Origin: Polyangiaceae bacterium | GTDB taxonomy: Bacteria > Myxococcota_A > Polyangia > Polyangiales > Polyangiaceae | Reading direction: 5' to 3' | DNA: 64,000 bases | NCBI GenBank assembly: GCA_020633235.1 | Contig: JACKEA010000005.1 | Location: 248,001-312,000, forward strand | In this document: positions 32,598-40,282 of the stretch, in pieces | Layout of the letters: each line of letters opens with the position of its first letter | Numbering within the stretch: the first letter of the stretch is position 1 | Notes under the pieces: generated by a model | Databases searched by the model: none | What the model was told of the DNA's origin: nothing | The model's input: only the letters and a program-made list of their open reading frames with translations | Program-made: the position numbers and the translations under genes

Positions 32598-33532
32598 GCC
32601 ACGACGCGATTGCGGCCGCCGCGTTTGGCCTGGTAGAGCCGCCGATCCGCGATCGCCACCAGCGTGACCGTGGTCGGCTTCTCGCAGCAGGCGAGGGCGG
32701 CGCAGCCCGCGGAGAGGGTCACCGAGACCAGGGTGTCACCGTGCTGGACGGGCGTGGCCGCCACCCGCTCCCGCACGCGTTCGGCCACCGCGCGGGCGCC
32801 CTCCAAGTCGATGCCGCGCAAGATGATGGCGAATTCCTCGCCGCCATAGCGGCAGAAGACGTCTTCCGTGCGCAGCCCCTGGGCGACGCGCGCGGCGACG
32901 TCGATCAAGACCCGGTCGCCGGTGGGGTGGCCGAAGCTGTCGTTGACCTTCTTGAAGTGATCGAGATCGAACATGACGAGGGCCACCAACGTGTGATGGC
33001 GCGTGGCATACGCCACCTCCATCTTCAAGCGCTCTTCGAAGTGCTCCCGGTTGTACGCCCCGGTGAGCGCGTCCCGCACGCTGGCCTCGTACAGCTTGTT
33101 GAGCATCCGCTCTTGGCTCGCGTCGGTGAACGTGTAGCGGAACATCACGTTGGGCCCGAGCTGGAACACGTCGCCGTCCGCCAGCCGGTGCCGCTCCACC
33201 CGCTCTCCCGCCACGAAGGTGCCGTTGGCGCTGCCGAGATCTTCGAGCAGGTAGCCGTCTCCATCCCGGACGATCCGCGCGTGGCGCCGGCTCACGCCGT
33301 CGTCCGCGAACACCACGGTGCAGGTTGGATGCCGGCCCAGCCGGTACTCCTCCTGCTCCAGCGTCAAGACGCGCCCCACGTGGGTGGAGTCCATGCGCAC
33401 CAGGATGTGACGGTTCGGACCTGCCGGGATCGACGAGCGCCCGAGATCCGAGAGATTGACGACCGCCGTGCGCTCCTCCGGATCGAGGGCGTCGTCACGG
33501 GGCTCGATGAAGTCCGGGTCGCTCTTCGCCAC
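32588..33532 (-). CDS. FHA-domain diguanylate cyclase
   Basis: 314 residues, GTG start. The FHA domain spans about 45-125 (YRLGRHPTCTVVFADDGVSRRHARI, LEDLGSANGTFVAGERV; GR, SRRH and NGT are the phosphothreonine-binding residues). The GGDEF domain spans about 150-312, with RDALTGAYNREHFEERL, FDLDHFKKVND and the active site GGEEF. An inhibitory I-site RTED lies five residues before GGEEF, so c-di-GMP feedback is expected. It probably makes c-di-GMP in response to a phosphorylated partner; the neighbouring kinase is the obvious candidate. Confidence 0.92.
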   Translation of the reverse strand: MAKSDPDFIEPRDDALDPEERTAVVNLSDLGRSSIPAGPNRHILVRMDSTHVGRVLTLEQEEYRLGRHPTCTVVFADDGVSRRHARIVRDGDGYLLEDLGSANGTFVAGERVERHRLADGDVFQLGPNVMFRYTFTDASQERMLNKLYEASVRDALTGAYNREHFEERLKMEVAYATRHHTLVALVMFDLDHFKKVNDSFGHPTGDRVLIDVAARVAQGLRTEDVFCRYGGEEFAIILRGIDLEGARAVAERVRERVAATPVQHGDTLVSVTLSAGCAALACCEKPTTVTLVAIADRRLYQAKRGGRNRVVAQG

Positions 33533-33544
33533 CTTGATCGCGGA

Positions 33545-34756
33545 TCATGCCCGAAGGTTCGGTGTGTCGTCGAGAAGCCGTTGGTAGAGCTCCGCCGTGC
33601 TACGGCCCACGGCGCTCCAGGCGTAGTGGGCCTCCACCCGAGCGCGGCCTGCAGCACCCAGCTTGCGCGAGAGCTGCGCGTCCCGCGCCAGGCGATTCAC
33701 GGCGTCTGCGAGCCCTCGCGCAAACTGTGCGCGGTGCCGCGGTGCCGGAGGAGAGTCGCTTCCGAGCTCCAGTGGGACGAGCAGGCCGGTTTGCTCGTGA
33801 AGCACGATCTCCGGAATGCCGCCCACGGCGGACGCCACCACCGGAATGCCGCAGGCCATGGCCTCCAGGTTCACGATGCCAAAGGGCTCGTACACGCTGG
33901 GGCACACGAACACGCGGGCGTGGCTCAGGATTTGGATGACCGCGGGACGCGGGAGCATCTCTTCGATCCACACCACAGCGCTCCGCGAGCGGCGCAGCGT
34001 TTCTACGTTGGCGCGCACCTCGGCGGCAATCTCCGGCGTGTCGGGCTCGCCCGCGCACAGCACCAAGCCCAGGCCTTCGTCCAGCTCGGCGGCGGCCTCG
34101 AGCAGGTGCACGACGCCCTTCTGCCGCGTGATGCGACCGACGAACACGGCGTAGGGCCGGGAGTCATCGATGCCGTGACGCTCGAGGACGTCGCGTTCGT
34201 TGGAGCGGCGGTACTCGTCCAGGTCGATACCGTTGGGGATCACCGTGACCCGCTTCGCGTCGACCGCGGGATACGCGCGCAAGATGTCGTCTCGCATGCC
34301 GCGGGACACGGCGATGATGGCGTCGGCACTCTCGATGGCCGTGCGCTCGCAGAAGCTCGAGAGTTGATAGCCACCGCCGAGCTGTTCCGCTTTCCAGGGC
34401 CGCAGCGGCTCTAAGCTGTGGGTCGTCATCACGTGGGGGATGCCATACAAGAGCTTCGCCAAGTGGCCCGCGAAGTTGGCGTACCAGGTGTGGCTGTGGA
34501 CCAAGTCCGCGCCCTCCACGGCGGCGGCGATGGCGAGATCCGTGCTCATCGTGCGAAGCGCCGCCAAGTGCGGCGCGGAGCCCGAGAGCGCTTCCCAGCT
34601 GCCGTGGGCGGTGGCCGTTTCGCGGGGCTGGCCAAAGCAGTGCACCGAGAGATCCACCAGCTTCTCCAGCTCCCTGGACAGGTACTCCACGTGCACCCCG
34701 GCGCCACCGTACACCTCCGGCGGGTACTCCCGGCTGACCAGCGCGACGCGCGTCAC
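33545..34756 (-). CDS. glgA: GT4-family glycogen synthase (actinobacterial GlgA/GlgM type)
   Basis: 403 residues. N-terminal SREYPPEVYGGAGVHVEYLSREL and VHSHTWYANFAGHLAK, then the GT-B C-terminal half with FVGRITRQKGVVHLLEAA, VCPSVYEPFGIVNLEAMACGIPVVASAVGG (the E-x7-E nucleotide-sugar site). Length and opening match the GT4 enzymes of actinobacteria that make maltose-1-phosphate or extend glucan from ADP-glucose, not the GT5 E. coli enzyme. ATG 34756 overlaps the glgC stop (ATGA), so both are made together. Confidence 0.88.
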   Translation of the reverse strand: MTRVALVSREYPPEVYGGAGVHVEYLSRELEKLVDLSVHCFGQPRETATAHGSWEALSGSAPHLAALRTMSTDLAIAAAVEGADLVHSHTWYANFAGHLAKLLYGIPHVMTTHSLEPLRPWKAEQLGGGYQLSSFCERTAIESADAIIAVSRGMRDDILRAYPAVDAKRVTVIPNGIDLDEYRRSNERDVLERHGIDDSRPYAVFVGRITRQKGVVHLLEAAAELDEGLGLVLCAGEPDTPEIAAEVRANVETLRRSRSAVVWIEEMLPRPAVIQILSHARVFVCPSVYEPFGIVNLEAMACGIPVVASAVGGIPEIVLHEQTGLLVPLELGSDSPPAPRHRAQFARGLADAVNRLARDAQLSRKLGAAGRARVEAHYAWSAVGRSTAELYQRLLDDTPNLRA

Positions 34757-35997
34757 GCGACGACCCTGTCGTGCTTGCCGATCACCACCACGCCGTCGTC
34801 CGAGAGCACGAAGCCGCGGGCGCGGTCGTGTTCCGGGTCGACGCCGATCTTGGCGCCGGCGGGCACGTGGACACCCTTGTCGATGATGGTGCGCATCACC
34901 ACCGCGCCTTCGCCGATGGTCACGTCATTCATCAGTACCGAGCTCTCGACGCGCGCACCGCTCTCTACCCGTACACCCGGGGAGACGATGCAACGCCGCA
35001 CGGAGCCGCCGGCCACGATCACCCCTGGCGCCACGATCGAGTCGAGCGCCACGCCGCGGCGGCCGTCGTCGTCGAACACGAATTTGGCGGGGGGCAGAGA
35101 GCCGTACCAGGTGTGGATGGGCCACTCCGCGTTGTACAGGTTGAAGATGGGGTGCACGCTGATGAGATCCATCTGCGCTTCGAAATAGGCGTCCAGGGTG
35201 CCCACGTCGCGCCAGTAGCCGCGATCGCGTTCCGTGGAGCCGGGCACGGCGTTGGCGTTGAAGTCGTAGACTCCCGCCTCCTGGCGTTCCACCAGGTGCG
35301 TGATGATGTCGCCGCCCATGTCGTGGCGGCTGTCCTCGCGCTTGGCATCCTCCACGACGGCGTTCACCAGCGCGTCCGCCGTGAACACGTAGTTGCCCAT
35401 GGACGCGAACACCTCGTCCGGCGAGTCCGACAGGCCGGCGGCCTCCGCGGGCTTCTCGACGAAGCGCCGGATGCGCTTGCTCCCCGGATCCGGCTCGATC
35501 ACGCCGAAGCGATTGGCCTGTTCCCGAGGCACGCGGATCCCGGCCACCGTCACGCCCGCCCCGGAGGCGATGTGCGCGTCGATCATCTGCCCGGGGTCCA
35601 TGCGGTAGATGTGGTCGGCACCGAACACGCAGATGTAGTCCGGCGCTTCTTCGGCGATGAGATTCAGGTTTTGATAGATGGCGTCCGCGGAGCCTTCGAA
35701 CCAGCGCTTGCCGAGGCGCATCTGCGCCGGAACGCTCATCACGTAGTTGCCGAACAGCGGGCTCATTCGCCACGTTTGCGCGATGTGCTTGTCGAGGCTG
35801 TGGCTCTTGTACTGCGTGAGCACCGCCACGCGCAGCACGCCGCCGTTCACCAAGTTCGACAGCGCGAAGTCCACCAAGCGATAGGTTCCTCCGAAGGGAA
35901 CCGCGGGCTTGGCCCGGTCACGGGTGAGGGGAGCGAGGCGGCGGCCTTCTCCCCCGGCCAGCACGACACCAAGAACCTTCGGACGTCCACTGGGCAT
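34753..35997 (-). CDS. glgC: Glucose-1-phosphate adenylyltransferase
   Basis: 414 residues from ATG 35997 (a longer frame upstream is not family-like). Nucleotidyltransferase motif VVLAGGEGRRLAPLTRDRAKPAVPFGG, substrate regions FGADHIYRMDPGQMIDAH and YWRDVGTLDAYFEAQMDL, and a left-handed helix C-terminal part (IVAPGVIVAGGSVRRCIVSPGV). It makes ADP-glucose from ATP and glucose-1-phosphate, the committed step of glycogen synthesis, directly supplying the GT4 synthase gene that overlaps its stop. Confidence 0.93.
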   Translation of the reverse strand: MPSGRPKVLGVVLAGGEGRRLAPLTRDRAKPAVPFGGTYRLVDFALSNLVNGGVLRVAVLTQYKSHSLDKHIAQTWRMSPLFGNYVMSVPAQMRLGKRWFEGSADAIYQNLNLIAEEAPDYICVFGADHIYRMDPGQMIDAHIASGAGVTVAGIRVPREQANRFGVIEPDPGSKRIRRFVEKPAEAAGLSDSPDEVFASMGNYVFTADALVNAVVEDAKREDSRHDMGGDIITHLVERQEAGVYDFNANAVPGSTERDRGYWRDVGTLDAYFEAQMDLISVHPIFNLYNAEWPIHTWYGSLPPAKFVFDDDGRRGVALDSIVAPGVIVAGGSVRRCIVSPGVRVESGARVESSVLMNDVTIGEGAVVMRTIIDKGVHVPAGAKIGVDPEHDRARGFVLSDDGVVVIGKHDRVVA

Positions 35998-36064
35998 AGC
36001 GGGGTCACGATGCCGCCGGTGGACTCGGCTGTCCACCGCGCTTCACTCGCCCATGACGTTTGCG

Positions 36065-37543
36065 TCAACCGCCGATGACGAAACCGATGGACGGGTCCAG
36101 GCGCAGTCCTTCGGGAGACCGCTCCAGGCGCTTGCCGAGGCCCAGGCGCCTCAGGCGCGAGATCATCACGTTCAGACGGTTGGTACGGGACGCCGGCCGC
36201 ATCCGCTCGCCCGCCCACAGCTTCTCGTACAACGTTTCGATGGGTACCCAAGCGCCCGGGTTTCGCTGGCGCTCCTCGAACACGACGGAGAGCAAGGTGC
36301 GGACCTTGTGGCCATTGGGCACGGGATGCAGCTGCCCATCGCTCCGGACCCACTCGAAGCCCGGGCCGATCAAGATGGGAGGCGTGGAAGGCGTGGCCGC
36401 CGGAGTTGCCTGCTCCAGGAGGTTCAGCGCCAAGCGGTAGGGCTCGGACGTTTCCGCGAGCAGACGGCCGTCCGGCCCCAGGCGTGCCCGCGCCGATTCC
36501 AACAAACCCTGATCCCCCGACAGCTGTGCTCGTCGCACGTCGATCACGGCAATTGCCGCGGGATGGTCGCAAGCCCCGCGATCGACACGAGAAGCGAGCA
36601 CCTGGGCCGTCGCGCTCTGGCCGTCCATCTGGTGTGCGAGAGCCCGCGCTGCCGTGGCCAGCGCTTCGGCCTCGCGGTTCTTTGCGCTTTCGAACGCGGC
36701 GCCGGCGCTCTCGAACAGCGCGATGGCTTCGGTGAAGCGGCGCTCGGCGAGCGCGCTCTCCCCCTCCCACATGTCCGTGTAGCCGGCCATCAGGGCGTTG
36801 CCGAGGCGGTGGTAGAGCTCCCGTCCTTCGCGGTACGCGTCCGCGGCGGCGCGGGTCTCGCCTTGGGCGTGAAGCGTCCGTGCCAGCGTCACGCGGCGGT
36901 ACGCGAACAGGTGCTCGAAGCGGCCATCCGAGAGGCGATCCGCTTCCTCCACGCTGCGCGCGGCATCTTCGTAGCGTCCGAACTCGAAGTAGCAGAGCGC
37001 CGTCCCCGTTTTGGCGGTGACCAGTCCATGAAGGTTGTCAGCGGCGGCATAGAGCTTCTCCGCTCGCAACGACACACTGAGCGCCTCGTGGGGCCGCCCT
37101 GCGGCGTAGCGCAGCGACGCTTCGGACACCAACAGGTCGGCCTGCAGCTTGGGGTCGTCGACGTCGTGCAGCTCGAGCTTCACTTCGTCGCCGAGGTGGG
37201 CCCGCGAGCTGTTGGCCCGCGCCTGGGCTTCGATGGCCAGACGCTCGAGGCCCGCCTCCTCGGCGATCACCAATGCCATCTCGAAGCTGTCGCGGGCTTC
37301 GGCGATGTTACCGTGCATCGACTTCAGCCGACCCCAGAGCAGCCAGGCGTGAGCCAAGAGCTCCTGGTTCTCCAGACGGTCGAACGCCTCGGAGAGCACG
37401 CGCTCGAGATCTTCGGTCTGGGAGCGCTGCTCCACGATCTCGTCGAAGGCGTCCAGCTCCAGGGCCATTGCCCGTTCCCAGCTTGCCTGCTCCATGCACG
37501 GCGCGGCTTCCTGCGGAGCCGTGCAACGCGCCACATCCTGCAT
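36065..37543 (-). CDS. TPR-type regulator with C-terminal winged-helix domain
   Basis: About 492 residues from ATG 37543; ATG 37495 and 37468 are also possible. Residues about 40-350 are helical pairs of TPR type (LEAFDRLENQELLAHAWLLW style, LVSEASLRYAAGRPHEALSVS, GTALCYFEFGRYEDAARSVEEA). The last 100 residues form an OmpR/SARP-like winged helix (HKVRTLLSVVFEERQRNPGAWVPIETLYEKLW, SRTNRLNVMISRLRRLGLG). The HTH is at the end rather than the start. It lies 88 bases downstream of tRNA-Pro on the same strand; the open frame continues back through the tRNA but that part is not protein. Confidence 0.75.
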   Translation of the reverse strand: MQDVARCTAPQEAAPCMEQASWERAMALELDAFDEIVEQRSQTEDLERVLSEAFDRLENQELLAHAWLLWGRLKSMHGNIAEARDSFEMALVIAEEAGLERLAIEAQARANSSRAHLGDEVKLELHDVDDPKLQADLLVSEASLRYAAGRPHEALSVSLRAEKLYAAADNLHGLVTAKTGTALCYFEFGRYEDAARSVEEADRLSDGRFEHLFAYRRVTLARTLHAQGETRAAADAYREGRELYHRLGNALMAGYTDMWEGESALAERRFTEAIALFESAGAAFESAKNREAEALATAARALAHQMDGQSATAQVLASRVDRGACDHPAAIAVIDVRRAQLSGDQGLLESARARLGPDGRLLAETSEPYRLALNLLEQATPAATPSTPPILIGPGFEWVRSDGQLHPVPNGHKVRTLLSVVFEERQRNPGAWVPIETLYEKLWAGERMRPASRTNRLNVMISRLRRLGLGKRLERSPEGLRLDPSIGFVIGG

Positions 37544-37630
37544 CAGGCACGGAGTCGTCGGCCGTGGAGCTCGCACGGCGGGATCATTGCACAGGACCGG
37601 CGACACGACCGGATCCGTCGGAAAACGCGG

Positions 37631-37704
37631 TCGGGGTGGTGGGATTTGAACCCACAACAGCCGGCACCCAAAGCCGGCCCTCTACCAGGTTGAGGTACAC
37701 CCCG
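37631..37704 (-). tRNA. tRNA-Pro (anticodon UGG)
   Basis: Read on the reverse strand: acceptor CGGGGTG/CACCCCG, D arm CCTC/GAGG with AACCTGGTA loop, anticodon arm CCGGC/GCCGG with loop TTTGGGT (anticodon TGG), five-base variable loop, T arm GTGGG/CCCAC with TTCAAAT, discriminator A. All stems pair perfectly. The CCA end is not encoded. Confidence 0.97.
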
Positions 37705-37791
37705 CGGGGGCCGACTCTTTACGTCGGAACTAGGCATTTCGCCAGAGGATCCCGGAAATATCCGAGCGGGCTCTGATGTTCCCCGACCGAG

Positions 37792-38190
37792 ATGAGCATT
37801 ACTGCCGACGTCCTCCGCTGGCTTCGAGACCAGCGCCAGAGCCCAGGTCGCCCCGTGCCCGTCGAGCTGTCGTCGGCCCGCTGGCTGGCGCGGCGCCGTG
37901 AAGGCGCCGGGAGCGCCGCGGTTCGCGTCGACCGCGAGCGCGCGGGCGTACGGGTGTGCTTCGACGTGCCGGGCGCCACCGCCGATAGCGCGCAGGTCGC
38001 TTGGGACGCGGAAGATCGGCGTTTGCTGTGCGCGGTGTGGCGCGGACCAGCCCCAAAAAACGGTCGCGTGCTGCCATCCGCGGAGCTCATGTGGCTCGGC
38101 AGCGTCGAGCTCGACGGTTTCGACGGCACTCGCGCCCGTGCCCACGTCCACCGCGGGGCGGTCAGCGTGTGGCTGCCCTACGTGGAGTAG
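37792..38190 (+). CDS. Hsp20/CS-domain-like protein
   Basis: 132 residues from ATG 37792. An N-terminal helical part (ADVLRWLRDQRQSPGRPVPVE) is followed by a beta-sandwich stretch AGVRVCFDVPGATADSAQVAWDAEDRRLLCAVW and MWLGSVELDGFDGTRARAHVHRGAVSVWLPYVE. The order of strands and the closing GAVSVWLP resemble the alpha-crystallin signature (GVLxVxLP). It is probably a small chaperone or co-chaperone-like protein. Thirteen bases overlap the convergent DUF3592-like gene. Confidence 0.6.
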   Translation: MSITADVLRWLRDQRQSPGRPVPVELSSARWLARRREGAGSAAVRVDRERAGVRVCFDVPGATADSAQVAWDAEDRRLLCAVWRGPAPKNGRVLPSAELMWLGSVELDGFDGTRARAHVHRGAVSVWLPYVE

Positions 38191-38711
38191 CCGCGGAAGC
38201 GCTCCACCGCCCGAACACCGACCCAGCCGAAGACGGCCAGCTCGAGCACCGCCGCGGCGGCCAGCAAACCTCCGACCAGCAGCGGATCCCACGCCGCTTC
38301 CACCCGGAACTTGGGAACGAAGTCCGACGGGTACTCCGGGTCGTACATCACCGGGACGTTCTTTGGCGGCGTCATCGAGTCCCAGAAGCCCTCGCCTACG
38401 CTGTAGTCGTCCTCCCAGCCGCGGAACTGCACGGCGACCTTGAAGGTGGTGGAGTCGTCTCCCTCGACAATCCATTTCCGCGCCAAGACGCCCGTCCCGG
38501 CGCTGCCGACGGTGTCGATGTAATGCGCCTCGAGATCCGCCACCGCCACGAAGTCCGCCACCACCGAGATGCTGGCGCCGAAGAACACCAGCCAGTCCTT
38601 GATGTCCCACGCTCCGGCCTTGCGCCGTGCGAGCCACAGCACGCCCATTGCCAGCGTGAGCAGGCCCACCTGACCCTTGATGATCAGGACGAGCCAGGCG
38701 AGGGGACTCAT
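38178..38711 (-). CDS. DUF3592-like membrane protein
   Basis: 177 residues from ATG 38711, which shares one base with the upstream stop (TGATG). Hydrophobic segments near both ends (LIIKGQVGLLTLAMGVLWLA, WLVFFGASISVVADFVAVA and PLLVGGLLAAAAVLELAVFGW) flank an exported beta domain that ends in NVPVMYDPEYPSDFVPKF. This arrangement and the V-x-YDPxxPs element are those of DUF3592. The function of the family is unknown. Confidence 0.7.
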   Translation of the reverse strand: MSPLAWLVLIIKGQVGLLTLAMGVLWLARRKAGAWDIKDWLVFFGASISVVADFVAVADLEAHYIDTVGSAGTGVLARKWIVEGDDSTTFKVAVQFRGWEDDYSVGEGFWDSMTPPKNVPVMYDPEYPSDFVPKFRVEAAWDPLLVGGLLAAAAVLELAVFGWVGVRAVERFRGYST

Positions 38712-39958
38712 CAGCCCTCCGCGCTCGGGCGGTCGTAGAGCCACGCGGTTTCGAACACCTTGGGCTCGAAGGCGTAGCTGGCGTTCATGTGCTCCACGCT
38801 CAAGCGGCGCTTGAGGACGAAGTCGAAGAGCAACGGATTCTGGGCGTAGATCCGATTGAGCAGCGCGCGATCCGCTCCCGTGATGTAGCCGTCCCCTTCG
38901 AGCAGCCGCGTGCTCACGAGCGGATCGATGGCCGGCAGCGGGTAGTCCGAGCCGTACAGCAGCCGTGGGTGCAGGTGCTTCGCGATGAGCATGTCGCGCA
39001 GCGGGCGGCCGGCGCGCTGCACCTGCGTCATGGCGGAGATGTCCGCGAACAGGTTCTTCTCCCAGCGCCGATCGTTCAGCATGCGCAGCAATGCATCGAA
39101 GGCGGAAATGCTGCGATCCATGGGGTCGTCCAGGTCTCGCACGCTGCCCAGGCTGGCGCAGTGCGCCGCCACCACGCGCACCCCTTTTTCGAGAGCGCGG
39201 CGCAGACGCAGCGGATTCCCGAGCTCCTGCCACTCGTCGGACTGCACCGCCTGCTCTTCTCCGGTGTGACACAAGAGCGGGACGTCCAATGTCGCCAAGC
39301 GCTCGTAGAAGGCATCGCACTTGGGGGAAGCCGGGTCCATGCCCATGGAGTTGGGCAGCCACTTCACGACCCGGGCGCCGGCCTCGACGGCCTTGTCCAG
39401 GCGCTCCACCGCGTCCTTCCGATACGGGTGTATGGACGCGCCCGGCACCACGTTCGCGTGTTTCTTTCCGAGCTCGGCGACGTACTCGTTGGGCGTGTAC
39501 ACCTCGGTCTGATCCCAGTCTTCGCTGCCATCTTCTCGGACCGCGATGTCGAACGGCAGGCAGACGATTTTTCCTTGGGGGTTGGCCAGACGCGAGAGCG
39601 TCAGGAGGCGTTCGATGTATTCCTCGTCCACACGGCTCATGTCCGACACCCCGGAAGCGGCCAGGTAGACGTCGAACTCGAACTGCCGCACCGGGTGGAC
39701 CGCGCTCCGCATCTTGGGGTTCACCCAACAGCCGCTGTTGCCGGTGCCGATGCCCACCACGTGCACGTGCGTGTCCCACACCTTCGCCGGGTCCAGCCCC
39801 TCGAGGGCCCGCAGCACGAGGTCCTTGGCGTCACCGTCCACCGCCCGGGGTGGCCCCGGCGCGAAGGCCTGAGGCGCACCCAGACGTCCACCGACGACCA
39901 GCCCGGCAGTGAAGCTGGCTCCGACTCCCAGCAGGGCTCGGCGGCTCAGACGCGCCAT
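38711..39958 (-). CDS. Amidohydrolase-family protein with Tat-type signal
   Basis: 415 residues. The N terminus MARLSRRALLGVGASFTAGL has the twin-arginine motif SRRALLG, so export by Tat is likely. Metal-site elements: WDTHVHVVG (HxH), the carboxylated-Lys or metal region VVKWLPNSMG, LLCHTGEE, VVAAHCAS and YGSDYPLP (final Asp). This is the PF04909 amidohydrolase-2 layout. The substrate is unknown. Its stop is coupled to the DUF3592-like gene. Confidence 0.85.
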   Translation of the reverse strand: MARLSRRALLGVGASFTAGLVVGGRLGAPQAFAPGPPRAVDGDAKDLVLRALEGLDPAKVWDTHVHVVGIGTGNSGCWVNPKMRSAVHPVRQFEFDVYLAASGVSDMSRVDEEYIERLLTLSRLANPQGKIVCLPFDIAVREDGSEDWDQTEVYTPNEYVAELGKKHANVVPGASIHPYRKDAVERLDKAVEAGARVVKWLPNSMGMDPASPKCDAFYERLATLDVPLLCHTGEEQAVQSDEWQELGNPLRLRRALEKGVRVVAAHCASLGSVRDLDDPMDRSISAFDALLRMLNDRRWEKNLFADISAMTQVQRAGRPLRDMLIAKHLHPRLLYGSDYPLPAIDPLVSTRLLEGDGYITGADRALLNRIYAQNPLLFDFVLKRRLSVEHMNASYAFEPKVFETAWLYDRPSAEG

Positions 39959-39973
39959 GGGTCGATCGTAGTC

Positions 39974-40282
39974 TCAGTCGGGCACGGGCGTCAGCTCGAC
40001 GTTCAGGCGAATCGGTTCCCGATCCGCCTCCACCAGCCGATCCCAGGGGAAGAAGCCGTCGCGGGTCACCGTGATTCGATGTTCGCCGACGGGAAGGCGA
40101 ACGCCGCGAGCGGCCACGTAGCCCAGCGGGCCGACGTACTCCTCGTCGATGTAGACGGAAGCGTCGGCGGGGCTCTTGGCTCGCCGCTCGAGGGAGAGGC
40201 TGACCGCCGCGCGACCCACGCCGGAGTCGCAGGCGACGATCGACAGCAGGGACAGCAGCGTGACGGCGGCGCGGCGGCGCAT
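39974..40282 (-). CDS. PEGA-domain lipoprotein
   Basis: 102 residues from ATG 40282, overlapping the guaA stop as TGATG; ATG 40291 would add three residues. The signal ends in LLSIVAC. The mature part is one PEGA-like domain: ASVYIDEEYVGPLGYVAARGVRLPVGEHRITVTRDGFFP, with a Leu-Pro-Val-Gly-Glu turn instead of the consensus PEGA. PEGA domains are surface beta-sandwiches common in myxobacteria. Confidence 0.8.
   Translation of the reverse strand: MRRRAAVTLLSLLSIVACDSGVGRAAVSLSLERRAKSPADASVYIDEEYVGPLGYVAARGVRLPVGEHRITVTRDGFFPWDRLVEADREPIRLNVELTPVPD

Noticed and set aside
31352..34414. A forward open frame of about 1000 codons across the kinase and glycogen genes
   Set aside because: Mostly antisense to the well-supported FHA-GGDEF and glgA genes, with low-complexity Arg/Ala/His-rich translation. 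Long antisense frames are expected in this GC-rich sequence; the same applies to 1237-3447, 41215-43647 and 59665-61530.
37544..37657. N-terminal extension MWVQIPPPRP of the TPR regulator
   Set aside because: This is the reading of the tRNA-Pro 3' part; the tRNA folds perfectly, so the protein start must be downstream.
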